This document shows positions 32,650 through 40,535 of a DNA stretch of 40,535 nucleotides, in pieces; positions within the stretch are counted from its first letter, which is position 1, and every line of letters starts with the position of its first letter. The notes beneath the pieces are model-generated. The model was given only the letters and a program-made list of their open reading frames with translations, had not been told where the DNA came from and did no database searches. The stretch is from Planktotalea frisia. Its GTDB lineage: Bacteria > Pseudomonadota > Alphaproteobacteria > Rhodobacterales > Rhodobacteraceae. The stretch spans positions 1-40,535 of the forward strand of contig NZ_MLCB01000135.1 in assembly GCF_001890925.1 (NCBI RefSeq). Reading direction: 5' to 3'. The position numbers and the translations under genes were made by a program.

Positions 32650-32662
32650 TGAATTTCATTCT
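32650..32662. promoter_or_regulatory. MetR-like box 1, near metF
   Basis: TGAATTTCATTCT matches the MetR consensus TGAA-N5-TTCA at seven of eight positions. It lies 18 bases upstream of the metF start, in the divergent region with the LysR-type regulator. Confidence 0.4.
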
Positions 32663-32681
32663 TGTTGCACGCGGTCTTACG

Positions 32682-32694
32682 TGAGACAACTTCA
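32682..32694. promoter_or_regulatory. MetR-like box 2, near the regulator
   Basis: TGAGACAACTTCA matches TGAA-N5-TTCA at seven of eight positions. It lies 35 bases upstream of the regulator's start. Its centre is 32 bases from box 1, near three helical turns, as is usual for paired LysR-family sites. Confidence 0.42.
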
Positions 32695-32728
32695 TAACTT
32701 TCAGGATAATCATGAGGCATGCTCACAT

Positions 32729-33634
32729 ATGCATATTGAGTTCAGACATTTAAGAACCATCAAGGCGATCTACGAAAATGGCGGTTTAGCAAAAGCTGCG
32801 GATCAACTGCACATTACTCAAAGTGCGCTGAGCCATCAGATAAAGGGGCTCGAGGATCAAGCAGGTGTGGAGCTGTTCGTGCGCCGCTCCAAACCTATGA
32901 AGCTGTCTGCTGCGGGAATGCGCCTGCTGCGTTTGGCGGAAAGGATCCTTCCCGAAATTGATGCGATGCAAGCGGAATTCAGTGGGTTGCGCGACGGTAA
33001 ATCAGGACGTTTGCACATTGCGATCGAGTGTCACGCCTGTTTCGAGTGGTTATTTCCGGTGCTTGAGGGCTTTCGCAAGCTTTGGCCAGATGTGGACGTG
33101 GACATTAAGCCGGGTCTCGCTTTTGACGCGCTCCCTGCGTTGCAAAAGGAAGAGGTTGATCTGGTGGTAAGCTCTGATCCAGAGAGTCTTGCAGGGGTGG
33201 AATTCACGCATCTGTTTGATTATGCGCCTGTTTTTGTTGCTAGTGCGCAGCATCCATTGGCACAGAAACGCTTTGTAGATGCGCAAGACTTTCGCGGGCA
33301 AACGCTGATCACCTATCCTGTGGAGCGATCACGACTAGATATTTTCAGCCAGCTTTTGATCCCTGCCAAGGTGGAGCCTGCTGCAATTCGTCAGGTGGAA
33401 TTGACCGCTGTTATTTTGCTGCTTGTTGCCTCCAATCGCGGGATTTCGGTTTTGCCTGATTGGGTTGTGCGCGAAGTGAAGTATTCATCTGATTATGTAA
33501 CACGCCCACTCACTGAAAAGGGGCTGACCCGTCAACTCTATGCCGCGACGCGCAGTGATGAAGTGAGCAAACCCTATATGATTGATCTGATCCGCCTCGC
33601 AAAAGAAGAAAGTGCCAAGCTGCAAAACGCTTAA
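32729..33634 (+). CDS. metR: LysR-family regulator, probable MetR
   Basis: A 301-residue LysR-type regulator. The winged helix-turn-helix at residues 1-60 runs MHIEFRHLRTIKAIYENGGL, then KAADQLHITQSALSHQIKGL. The rest is an effector-binding domain, expected to sense homocysteine in MetR proteins. IAIECHACFEWLFPVLEGFR and DLVVSSDP are typical of MetR. It is divergent from metF, its classical target. I chose the ATG at 32729 because it starts exactly at the conserved domain; an open frame extends back into metF but lacks any domain. The name metR rests on domain likeness and this neighbourhood. Confidence 0.85.
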   Translation: MHIEFRHLRTIKAIYENGGLAKAADQLHITQSALSHQIKGLEDQAGVELFVRRSKPMKLSAAGMRLLRLAERILPEIDAMQAEFSGLRDGKSGRLHIAIECHACFEWLFPVLEGFRKLWPDVDVDIKPGLAFDALPALQKEEVDLVVSSDPESLAGVEFTHLFDYAPVFVASAQHPLAQKRFVDAQDFRGQTLITYPVERSRLDIFSQLLIPAKVEPAAIRQVELTAVILLLVASNRGISVLPDWVVREVKYSSDYVTRPLTEKGLTRQLYAATRSDEVSKPYMIDLIRLAKEESAKLQNA

Positions 33635-33706
33635 TCGCTTGGCAAAGCGCGCGGGCCTGCCTATACGCGCGCTAAACCTCGAAATTATGCTAAGGACCGA
33701 GATGCT

Positions 33707-34492
33707 ATGCAAGGCAGCGCAAATCTAAATGTGATGATCAAAGCCGCTCGTCGCGCGGGTCGTAGCTTGACAAAAGACTTCCGTGAGGTGGAAAATTTGC
33801 AAGTCTCTCGTAAAGGCGCGGGCGATTTCGTCAGCAAAGCTGATTTGGCAGCCGAAAAGATCATCAAAGAAGATTTGATGGAAGCGCGCCCGACCTATGG
33901 CTGGTTGGCAGAAGAAGGCGGTGCGGAAGAGGGCAGTGACCCGACCCGCCGCTGGATCGTCGACCCGCTGGATGGCACCACAAATTTTCTGCACGGATTG
34001 CCACATTGGGCGATTTCCATTGCTTTGGAGCATAAAGGTCAAATCGTTGCGGGTGTGATTTTTGATGCGGCGAAGGACGAGATGTATTTCGCTGAAAAAG
34101 GCAAAGGTGCTTGGATGAATGACCAGCGTTTGCGGGTTTCTTCGCGCCACTCGATGATAGAGAGCGTGTTTGCGACTGGCATTCCGTTTGGCGGCCGTTC
34201 TGATTTGCCTGAGACCATCAAAGAGATTGCCAAAGTCGCGCCTGCGGTTGCGGGCATTCGACGTTGGGGGTCTGCCGCGCTCGACATGGCTTATGTCGCA
34301 GCGGGTCGTTACGAGGGCTATTGGGAGCGTCGGTTGAACGCTTGGGATCTCGCAGCTGGCGTTGTTTTGGTGCGCGAAGCGGGCGGTTTCATTGAACCTT
34401 TGACACCGGGTCGTGACATTCTGGGCGATGGCGAAGTGATTTGCTCTAACGAGGCGATCTTTAGCACTTTTGCGAAAGCTGTGCGAGCGTAA
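33707..34492 (+). CDS. suhB: Inositol monophosphatase family protein (SuhB-type)
   Basis: A 261-residue metal-dependent sugar phosphatase. The metal-site motifs are WLAEEGG (about residues 66-72), IVDPLDGTTNFLHG (Asp86, Asp89) and NAWDLAAGVVLV near residue 212. The fold is complete and the length is normal. Likely substrates are inositol-1-phosphate and similar phosphates; SuhB also takes part in ribosomal RNA transcription in some bacteria. The ATG at 33707 gives the family start. Confidence 0.92.
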   Translation: MQGSANLNVMIKAARRAGRSLTKDFREVENLQVSRKGAGDFVSKADLAAEKIIKEDLMEARPTYGWLAEEGGAEEGSDPTRRWIVDPLDGTTNFLHGLPHWAISIALEHKGQIVAGVIFDAAKDEMYFAEKGKGAWMNDQRLRVSSRHSMIESVFATGIPFGGRSDLPETIKEIAKVAPAVAGIRRWGSAALDMAYVAAGRYEGYWERRLNAWDLAAGVVLVREAGGFIEPLTPGRDILGDGEVICSNEAIFSTFAKAVRA

Positions 34493-34524
34493 GGTTTCGA
34501 ATTGCTTGCGCAATCCGATGTGGG

Positions 34525-34582
34525 CGAGGGGCCAGCCCCTCGTGCTCGCGCTGTTGATACGAGGGGCCAGCCCCTCGTGCTC
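34525..34582. repeat. Tandem GC-rich palindromic intergenic repeat
   Basis: A 23-base unit containing the palindrome CGAGGGGCCAGCCCCTCG (arms of eight bases) occurs twice, at 34525-34547 and 34560-34582, 35 bases apart. The second copy is followed by CCCCGGGATATTTATAAAG. Intergenic elements of this kind (GC-rich palindrome, then CCCGGGATATTT) are, as I recall, widespread in Rhodobacteraceae. Each arm pair can form a stable hairpin and may also act as a transcription end for suhB. Confidence 0.7.
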
Positions 34583-34699
34583 CCCGGGATATTTATAAAG
34601 AGAGGAAGACCAAAAGGTTTTCTTTGAGATGTCCGAAACAGACCGGTGTCTGTCGAAAATGTCTTAGTTGTGTGATGACACCAATCTAGGCTCGGACTT

Positions 34700-35923
34700 A
34701 TGCGTTTACTCATTTCTTTTGCTGCATTGTTTCTGTCGGTTGCTTTATTGCAGTTATCCTCGGGTGGTTTGGGGCCGCTTGATGCTTTGTCTGGCATCGC
34801 TTTGGGATTCAGCACAACGCAGATCGGACTGCTAGGATCAGCGCATTTTGTCGGCTTTTTTATAGGGTGTTGGTGGGCACCGCGGCTTATGGGAAGCGTC
34901 GGGCACAGTCGCGCCTTTGCGGCGTTCACCTCAGCGGGCGCGATTGGTTTGCTTGCGCATATGTTGATCATTGATCCCTACGCATGGGCGTTGATGCGCA
35001 TCGCTTCGGGGCTTTGCGTGGCCGGATGCTACACAGTCATTGAGGCGTGGTTGCAAGCCAAGGTTACCAATGAAACGCGTGGGCGCGCGATGGGCGTATA
35101 CCGCCTTGCGGATATGGGTGCATCTTTGGTGGCGCAGTTGATGATCGGTGTCTTAGAGCCAGCGTCCTACGTTTCATATAATTTGCTAGCCTTGTTGTGT
35201 TGCGCGGCACTGCTGCCGCTGACGCTGACGAAAGTGAGCCAGCCCAAGACACCCAGCGCGCCCAGATTGCGTCCGATGTTGGCTGTGACGCGCTCGCCAT
35301 TGGCCGCCGCAGGGGTGATCGTGGCAGCATTATCAAGCGCCTCGTTTCGTATGGTGGGCCCAATTTATGGGCAGGAAGTCGGGCTTCGCGCGGATCAGAT
35401 CGCGTATTTCCTCGCGGCTTTTGTATTTGGCGGCGCTTTGGCGCAATATCCCATCGGCTGGTTAGCGGACAAGTTCGACCGCCGCTGGGTTTTGATTTGG
35501 CTGTCTGTGGCAGCGATCATCAGTTGCATGGTGACTAACGTGATCGTCGATGCGGGGACGACGGCGATTATGATTGGGGCTGCGTTCTTTGGCCTGACGA
35601 CGTTTCCGATTTACTCCGTTGCTGCTGCGCACGCGCATGACTTTGCGTCTGATGACGAGCGGGTCGAACTATCCGCCGCTTTGATGTTCTTTTTCGCGCT
35701 TGGTGCGATTGCGTCGCCGCTGTTGTCCTCAAGTTTGATCAACTGGTACGGACCATCCGCGCTTTTCATTATGATCGCGTGCGGGCACGCGGTCTTGGTC
35801 GTGTTCGGCCTTTTGCGCATGCGCGCGCGTGATACCGTGTCTGAGCGCACACCCTATGTTTACGCGCCGCGCACGTCCTTTGTGATCGGGCGTCTCTCAA
35901 AAGGGTTGCGTCGCAAGAAGTGA
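34700..35923 (+). CDS. Major facilitator superfamily transporter
   Basis: A 407-residue inner-membrane protein with twelve hydrophobic segments in two six-helix halves. Motif A-like text is GWLADKFDRRWVLI (about residues 254-267) between helices, and MRIASGLCVAGCYTVIEAWLQ with NETRGRAMGVYRLAD lies in the first half, like the YfkF/YcaD group of MFS permeases. The substrate is unknown. The C-terminus is basic and cytoplasmic (GRLSKGLRRKK). It follows the intergenic repeat with no operon partner. Confidence 0.88.
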   Translation: MRLLISFAALFLSVALLQLSSGGLGPLDALSGIALGFSTTQIGLLGSAHFVGFFIGCWWAPRLMGSVGHSRAFAAFTSAGAIGLLAHMLIIDPYAWALMRIASGLCVAGCYTVIEAWLQAKVTNETRGRAMGVYRLADMGASLVAQLMIGVLEPASYVSYNLLALLCCAALLPLTLTKVSQPKTPSAPRLRPMLAVTRSPLAAAGVIVAALSSASFRMVGPIYGQEVGLRADQIAYFLAAFVFGGALAQYPIGWLADKFDRRWVLIWLSVAAIISCMVTNVIVDAGTTAIMIGAAFFGLTTFPIYSVAAAHAHDFASDDERVELSAALMFFFALGAIASPLLSSSLINWYGPSALFIMIACGHAVLVVFGLLRMRARDTVSERTPYVYAPRTSFVIGRLSKGLRRKK

Positions 35924-36012
35924 CCACGATCACGATAATTCCTAATTCTTGACCCGAAATGGGCGCGACGCTCAGGCATCAAAGCAGCGATAAAAGCCAA
36001 AAGGTGCCGTTC

Positions 36013-37071
36013 GTGTATAAGAAAATCGTATTTTTGATGATGGTGGCTGGTGCGTTTGCGATTGGTCAAGCGTTGGCATTAGGTGTGAGGGTAGGCCCGT
36101 CCAAACCAGTGCTCAAAGCAACGCCAGTTGCGCTGCGTGCAGAGCCCAAACCTGTCGCGCTGGATGATATTGAGAGTGCGTGGCGCGAATGGATGGTTCT
36201 TTTTGAGGTTAGATCTGCAAGCCTTGCGGTTGGTCGGGCAGGGAAAATCCTGCGTTCGCGTGGCGAGAAACGCAGCCCATCCACAAGCTTTCCGATGGCG
36301 AGCCTGTCCAAATCTATCACAGCGCATTGCTTGAACACGTTTCTTGAACAAAGCCCTTATGATTGGAACAGCACGCTTGCTGATATGAAACCGGTCTTGT
36401 CAAAATTGAACCTTTCGCCCGGCGCGCCGATGCTGTCAAAAACCTTGACCCAATTTGCAACCCACACCAGCGGTTTGCCCACGCACTTGGTGCAAGGCAA
36501 AACATCTCTGAGCAAAAAACACTTGGACAGTCAGGCATCAATGACGCGCACTGCTTTGAAGGTGTCAGCAAACTTCAACGCCGAGAGCGGATACGCCTAT
36601 TCCAACGCAAATTATGCAGTGCTTGGAAGTTTGATTACTGCCATGTCAGGCGGCTCTTACGGCGAAGTCTGCAAAGAGCGGGTTATGACGCCAGCGGGTG
36701 CGGATAATGCGAATGTTTCGGGGCGAATGGCGAAAACGGCAGGATATGGTGGCTGGCTGGTCTCTGTTGAGGATTACGCGCGTTATGCGATGCATTGGTT
36801 TGCCGCTGATGCGCCTTGGGTGACGTCGCCATCAAGCTATGCATATGATCCTAATACAGGATATGGCATGGGGGTCTGGGTCCGCAAATCTGACGCAGGT
36901 CTGTCGTTCAATCATAGTGGCTCATGGAAGCACGCGGACCGTCGACGTGCGAATCTGGGCTCTTTCGTGATTGTTGCAGCAGACGGAACCGCAATCGTTG
37001 TGAGTTGGGACAAAAAACTCCCACCCGAGGCCTATGGGCACCTGTTCACAGAATTTTCCGAGCATCTTTAA
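36013..37071 (+). CDS. Serine hydrolase of the beta-lactamase family
   Basis: A 352-residue exported enzyme of the class C beta-lactamase/DD-peptidase fold. The catalytic SxxK motif is MASLSKSIT (Ser97 and Lys100 from the chosen start), the YxN motif is YAYSNANYAVLG near residue 196, and SFNHSGSWKH near the end takes the place of KTG/HxG. The N-terminus KKIVFLMMVAGAFAIGQAL is a signal anchor or signal peptide. I prefer the GTG at 36013, preceded by AAAAGG at good spacing; the ATG at 35959 would add 18 residues and has no ribosome site. The substrate may be peptidoglycan or an ester. Confidence 0.8.
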   Translation: MYKKIVFLMMVAGAFAIGQALALGVRVGPSKPVLKATPVALRAEPKPVALDDIESAWREWMVLFEVRSASLAVGRAGKILRSRGEKRSPSTSFPMASLSKSITAHCLNTFLEQSPYDWNSTLADMKPVLSKLNLSPGAPMLSKTLTQFATHTSGLPTHLVQGKTSLSKKHLDSQASMTRTALKVSANFNAESGYAYSNANYAVLGSLITAMSGGSYGEVCKERVMTPAGADNANVSGRMAKTAGYGGWLVSVEDYARYAMHWFAADAPWVTSPSSYAYDPNTGYGMGVWVRKSDAGLSFNHSGSWKHADRRRANLGSFVIVAADGTAIVVSWDKKLPPEAYGHLFTEFSEHL

Positions 37072-37096
37072 GCGCTTCGCGTTAACCATGCTGAAT

Positions 37097-37148
37097 GGCA
37101 GTTTGAACTGCCTGCGGTGTGGGGGTATTGGTACGTAACCCCAACGCA
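37097..37148 (+). other. Two stem-loops in the metG leader
   Basis: A perfect inverted repeat GGCAGTTTGAACTGCC (37097-37112) is followed at once by a longer imperfect stem (37113-37148), with outer pairs TGCG/CGCA and inner pairs TGGGG/CCCCA. The second stem ends next to the purine stretch AGGACG before the metG start. The structure could end upstream transcription or affect metG translation. I do not recognise any known riboswitch class here. Confidence 0.4.
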
Positions 37149-37160
37149 GGACGACTCAGC

Positions 37161-38879
37161 ATGGCTCGGCATCTCATCACCTCCGCGATTCCTTATATCA
37201 ACGGGATCAAGCACCTCGGCAATCTTGTGGGCAGCCAATTGCCTGCGGATCTTTACGCCCGTTTCCAACGTGCGCGCGGCCATGAGGTGCTGTTTCTCTG
37301 TGCCACCGATGAGCATGGCACGCCTGCGGAATTGGCAGCGGCCAAAGCGGGTAAACCGGTTGAGGAATACTGCGCGGAAATGTGGGCGGTGCAGGATGAG
37401 ATCGCCAAAGGGTTCCGTATGTCGTTCGATCATTTCGGACGGTCATCCTCGCTACAAAATCGAGAGTTGACGCAGCATTTTGCCGCTCGTTTGGCGGATG
37501 CCGGGCTGATCGAAGAAGTCGCAGACCAGCAGATTTATTCCAAGACCGACGGTCGTTTTTTGCCGGATCGCTACGTTGAGGGCACTTGTCCGAATTGCGG
37601 CTTTGATAGCGCGCGGGGGGATCAGTGTGACAACTGCACCAAGCAGCTTGATCCCGTTGATCTGATCAACCCGTATTCCACAATTTCCGGCTCAACCGAT
37701 TTGGAAATGCGCGAGACCAAGCATCTCTATCTGCGCCAAAGCCAAATGAAAGATCAGCTGTCTGAGTGGATCGAAAGCAAAGACGATTGGCCTGTGCTCA
37801 CAACCTCGATCGCGAAGAAATGGTTGAACGATGGTGATGGCCTGCAAGACCGTGGCATCACGCGCGACCTCAGCTGGGGTGTTCCCGTGAAACGCGGCTC
37901 TGAGGACTGGCCGGGCATGGAGGGCAAAGTCTTTTACGTGTGGTTCGACGCACCGATTGAATACATCGCCTGCGCCAAAGAATGGGCCGACGCACATGGC
38001 AAACCCGATACGGAATGGCAACGCTGGTGGCGCACGGACCTAGGCGCTGACGATGTGCGCTACACGCAGTTTATGGGCAAAGATAACGTGCCTTTTCATA
38101 CGCTTAGCTTCCCTGTAACCATTCTGGGCTCCGGTGAGCCGTGGAAGCTGGTCGATTATATCAAAGGTCTGAACTATCTCAATTACGATGGTGGTCAATT
38201 CTCGACATCGCGCGGACGCGGCGTGTTTATGGATCAAGCGCTTGAAATCTTGCCAGCCGATTATTGGCGCTGGTGGCTGCTCAGCCACGCGCCTGAGAGC
38301 AGCGATAGCGAATTTACTTGGGAGAATTTCCAAGCCTCTGTGAACAAAGATCTCGCCGACGTTCTGGGCAATTTCGTCTCTCGCGTCACCAAATTCTGCC
38401 GCTCCAAATTCGGCGAAGTTGTGCCAGAGGGCGGCACATGGGGCGAGCGCGAACAGGCGTTGATCGCGGAACTCACCACGCGCATTCGCGCTTACGAGGG
38501 CTTCATGGATGCGATGGATGTTCGCAAGTCGGCGTCCGAGTTGCGCGCAATTTGGGTCGCGGGCAACGAGTATTTGCAGGCCGCGGCCCCTTGGGTGACG
38601 TTCAAAGAAGACCCCGCGCAGGCCGCTGCGCAAATCCGCCTCGCGCTGAACCTGATCCGCCTCTACGCGGTCCTTTCGGGCCCCTTCATCCCCGATGCCG
38701 CTGAGACGTTGATGTCCGCGATGCAATGCTCCGATGACACATGGCCCGATGACGTCGAAGCCGCCCTGTCTGCGCTACCCGTTGGCGCCGCGTTCACCGT
38801 GCCAGAAGTGACGTTCCGCAAGATCACCGATGACGAGCGGATCGGTTGGCAAGAGCGCTTTGCAGGTGCGCGCGAGTAA
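37161..38879 (+). CDS. metG: Methionyl-tRNA synthetase
   Basis: A 572-residue class I synthetase that charges tRNA-Met. The HIGH-like motif is HLGN at residues 18-21 ([13 protein letters not shown]). The zinc knuckle [17 protein letters not shown] is at about residues 143-159. The KMSKS position reads [12 protein letters not shown] near 346, a variant with no first lysine that is common in this alphaproteobacterial group. Anticodon-binding helices and a normal C-terminus follow; there is no fused EMAP domain. The ATG at 37161 ([15 protein letters not shown]) is chosen over one at 37119. The leader carries two stem-loops. Confidence 0.96.
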   Translation: MARHLITSAIPYINGIKHLGNLVGSQLPADLYARFQRARGHEVLFLCATDEHGTPAELAAAKAGKPVEEYCAEMWAVQDEIAKGFRMSFDHFGRSSSLQNRELTQHFAARLADAGLIEEVADQQIYSKTDGRFLPDRYVEGTCPNCGFDSARGDQCDNCTKQLDPVDLINPYSTISGSTDLEMRETKHLYLRQSQMKDQLSEWIESKDDWPVLTTSIAKKWLNDGDGLQDRGITRDLSWGVPVKRGSEDWPGMEGKVFYVWFDAPIEYIACAKEWADAHGKPDTEWQRWWRTDLGADDVRYTQFMGKDNVPFHTLSFPVTILGSGEPWKLVDYIKGLNYLNYDGGQFSTSRGRGVFMDQALEILPADYWRWWLLSHAPESSDSEFTWENFQASVNKDLADVLGNFVSRVTKFCRSKFGEVVPEGGTWGEREQALIAELTTRIRAYEGFMDAMDVRKSASELRAIWVAGNEYLQAAAPWVTFKEDPAQAAAQIRLALNLIRLYAVLSGPFIPDAAETLMSAMQCSDDTWPDDVEAALSALPVGAAFTVPEVTFRKITDDERIGWQERFAGARE

Positions 38880-38959
38880 TATTGTTCGCCTTTGCACTTA
38901 TTCCATCAGACGGCCTTTGACGGGTTAGAACAAAGTTATGCAAGCATGAGGATCTCCCC

Positions 38960-40357
38960 ATGATACCAGTACAAGGTTACACAGGTGCGCGTGTTGGCGT
39001 GCTCGGGCTAGGTCGTTCAGGGCTGTCCGCAGCTAGAGCGCTCAAAGAGGGCGGGGCGGTGCCGGTCTGTTGGGACGACAACGACGCGGCGCGCGCGAAG
39101 GCCGAAGCCGAGGGTTTCGAGACGGCCAAGCTGACGGGGGCCACACTCAAAGACCTCGCGTTGCTCATCACATCGCCGGGCATCCCGCATCTTTACCCGA
39201 CCCCGAACCCCGTTATCAAAGAAGCGCTCCAAATGGGCGTGCCTGTGGATAACGACATCTCGCTCTTTTTCCGCTCTTTCGCGACGTCGGAGTGGGACAA
39301 CCTAGATGTCACCCCGCGTGTCGTGGCGGTGACGGGATCGAACGGGAAATCCACGACCTCTGCCCTGATCCACCATGTGCTGGAACACACAGGTCGCGCG
39401 ACGCAGCTTGCGGGCAATATCGGACGCGGCGTGCTCGACATCGACCCTGCGATTGACGGCGAAGTGGTGGTGTTGGAGCTGTCGTCCTACCAAACAGACC
39501 TCGCGCGCGCGTTAACGCCTGACATTGCTGTGTTCACCAACCTCTCGCCAGACCACTTGGATCGCCATCATGGGATGGGCGGTTATTTCGCCGCCAAACG
39601 CCGCCTGTTTTCCGAGGGCGGACCAGAGCGAGCGATCATTGGTGTGGACGAGGATGAGGGTCTGTATTTGGCCGGACAAATGGCCGAAGGGCCGCAGGAT
39701 GATCGGGTGATCCGTGTCTCGGTCGAGCGCAAATTGACAGACTTTGGCTGGACGGTTTTTGCTAAGAAAGGCTTCTTGTCGGAGTATCGCAAAGGGCGAC
39801 AGATCGGTTCTATCGACTTGCGCGCGATCAAGGGCTTGCCCGGTTCGCACAACCATCAGAACGCCTGCTGTGCCTACGCTGTGTGCCGCACTTTGGGACT
39901 GGCTCCGCGCGTGATTGAAGCGGGCTTTGCGAGTTATCCAGGTCTACCGCACCGTTCGCAAATCGTCGCCGAAGCAGGGGGCGTGACTTATGTGAATGAT
40001 AGCAAAGCGACCAATGTGGACAGCGCGGTGAAGGCTTTGGGAGCATTCAAGAAAATCCGCTGGATTTGTGGCGGATTGGAGAAAGAGGGCGGTGTTTCCG
40101 CGCTCTCGGACGCGGCTAGTGAGGTGCTGAAAGCCTATGTGATCGGGCGCGAGGCGTCTGGTTTCGCGATGCAATTGGCGGGTGTTGAGACAGAGGTCTG
40201 CACGTCGATGGAGGTCGCCGTTGCCCGCGCGATGGAAGATGCGGGAGAGGGCGAAACGGTTCTGCTGGCCCCTGCAGCGGCGAGTTTCGATCAGTATGAT
40301 AGCTTTGAGAAGCGCGGTGATCATTTCGCGGACTTGGTGAAGGCGGGGCTCGGATAA
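38960..40357 (+). CDS. murD: UDP-N-acetylmuramoylalanine--D-glutamate ligase
   Basis: A 465-residue Mur ligase that adds D-glutamate to UDP-MurNAc-L-alanine in peptidoglycan synthesis. The N-terminal Rossmann domain begins [19 protein letters not shown]. The ATP-binding loop is [13 protein letters not shown] (about residues 123-135). [21 protein letters not shown] and [17 protein letters not shown] mark the central domain, and [14 protein letters not shown] the C-terminal one. GAGGA before the ATG fixes the start. In most bacteria of this group ftsW and further mur genes follow, which would lie beyond the window. Confidence 0.97.
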   Translation: MIPVQGYTGARVGVLGLGRSGLSAARALKEGGAVPVCWDDNDAARAKAEAEGFETAKLTGATLKDLALLITSPGIPHLYPTPNPVIKEALQMGVPVDNDISLFFRSFATSEWDNLDVTPRVVAVTGSNGKSTTSALIHHVLEHTGRATQLAGNIGRGVLDIDPAIDGEVVVLELSSYQTDLARALTPDIAVFTNLSPDHLDRHHGMGGYFAAKRRLFSEGGPERAIIGVDEDEGLYLAGQMAEGPQDDRVIRVSVERKLTDFGWTVFAKKGFLSEYRKGRQIGSIDLRAIKGLPGSHNHQNACCAYAVCRTLGLAPRVIEAGFASYPGLPHRSQIVAEAGGVTYVNDSKATNVDSAVKALGAFKKIRWICGGLEKEGGVSALSDAASEVLKAYVIGREASGFAMQLAGVETEVCTSMEVAVARAMEDAGEGETVLLAPAAASFDQYDSFEKRGDHFADLVKAGLG

Positions 40358-40369
40358 GTAGTCGTGGGA

Positions 40370-40387
40370 TGTTTCGCGCGCGAAACA
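40370..40387. promoter_or_regulatory. 18-base palindrome TGTTTCGCGCGCGAAACA
   Basis: This perfect palindrome begins 13 bases after the murD stop. It keeps the outer arms TGTTTC and GAAACA of the ParB site parS (TGTTTCACGTGAAACA), but its centre is GCGCGC, two bases longer. It can also fold as a hairpin followed by ATTTTC and so act as a weak terminator for murD. Which of these holds is open. Confidence 0.4.
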
Positions 40388-40398
40388 ATTTTCGTTTG

Positions 40399-40413
40399 TT
40401 AATAAAGGGTTAA
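40399..40413 (+). promoter_or_regulatory. Full CtrA-type binding site (TTAA-N7-TTAA)
   Basis: TTAATAAAGGGTTAA matches the CtrA consensus TTAA-N7-TTAA exactly. It lies in the gene-free region after murD, upstream of whatever gene follows the window. Cell division and envelope genes are frequent CtrA targets in alphaproteobacteria, though in Rhodobacteraceae CtrA controls mainly motility and gene transfer agents. Confidence 0.42.
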
Positions 40414-40535
40414 TGGATGTGTGCGGTGCGTGGTTATCTGGGTGAATTTCTAATCTATACACAGAGTCCTCGAGCACCCGACTTTTGACGGGTTGACGTC
40501 TGACCGTAGAACGATTCAGCTAACCGCATGATCCG

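Noticed and set aside
1-40535. CRISPR array, ribosomal RNA or complete insertion sequence
   Set aside because: No regular spaced repeats, no rRNA text and no transposase with flanking inverted repeats was seen.

Overview
The window looks like a chromosomal segment of an alphaproteobacterium of the Rhodobacteraceae (Roseobacter/Rhodobacter group). The basis is the style of the proteins (elongation factor P, DUF6280-type protein, YgfZ, MetF beside a divergent MetR), GC-rich codon use, SOS boxes of the alphaproteobacterial GTTC-N7-GTTC type, and one full CtrA-type site. I recognise families from sequence alone; no database search was possible.

Region 1 (about 1-9813) is the end of an integrated mobile element. 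It ends beside a tRNA-Cys gene at the 3' end of that tRNA. From the tRNA inwards it carries a tyrosine integrase, a small AlpA/excisionase-like protein and a small ribbon-helix-helix (RHH) protein in one overlapping rightward operon. A divergent Arc-like RHH repressor candidate faces this operon across two identical GGACA-N5-TGTCC operators. Further in are two exported proteins of unknown role, an XRE regulator, and a leftward block with VirB10, VirB11, a DUF4177-like small protein, VirB6 and topoisomerase III. The secretion genes show decay: VirB10 lacks its N-terminal membrane part, VirB11 has a frameshift in a GC repeat near its end, and no VirB8 or VirB9 lies next to them. A gene-free stretch of about 334 bases upstream of topB holds two SOS boxes.

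Region 2 (about 9814-24620) is core chromosome: tRNA-Cys, protein-L-isoaspartate methyltransferase, TolC, a PopZ-type DUF2497 protein, CobQ (opposite strand), a small membrane hydrolase-like protein, a DUF6280-type protein, EF-P, YgfZ, a family 2 glycosyltransferase, an MsbA-type ABC exporter coupled to a tyrosine-phosphatase-like gene, a class V aminotransferase, a HisC-type aminotransferase, a tiny Tat-signal protein with a Fur/Mur-like box, and a crotonase.

Region 3 (about 24630-40535) holds valS with an AT-rich internal insert, a solitary form II CoxL-type molybdenum hydroxylase overlapping a DUF2235 hydrolase, a PaaI-type thioesterase, metF and metR divergently arranged around two MetR-like boxes, an inositol monophosphatase, a GC-rich intergenic repeat, an MFS transporter, a serine hydrolase, metG, murD, and a terminal intergenic region with an 18-base palindrome and a CtrA-type site.

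The most rewarding places are the integrase control module (8203-9751), the double SOS box region (2553-2625), the decayed secretion genes (3725-5934) and the odd insert in valS (about 25930-26200).
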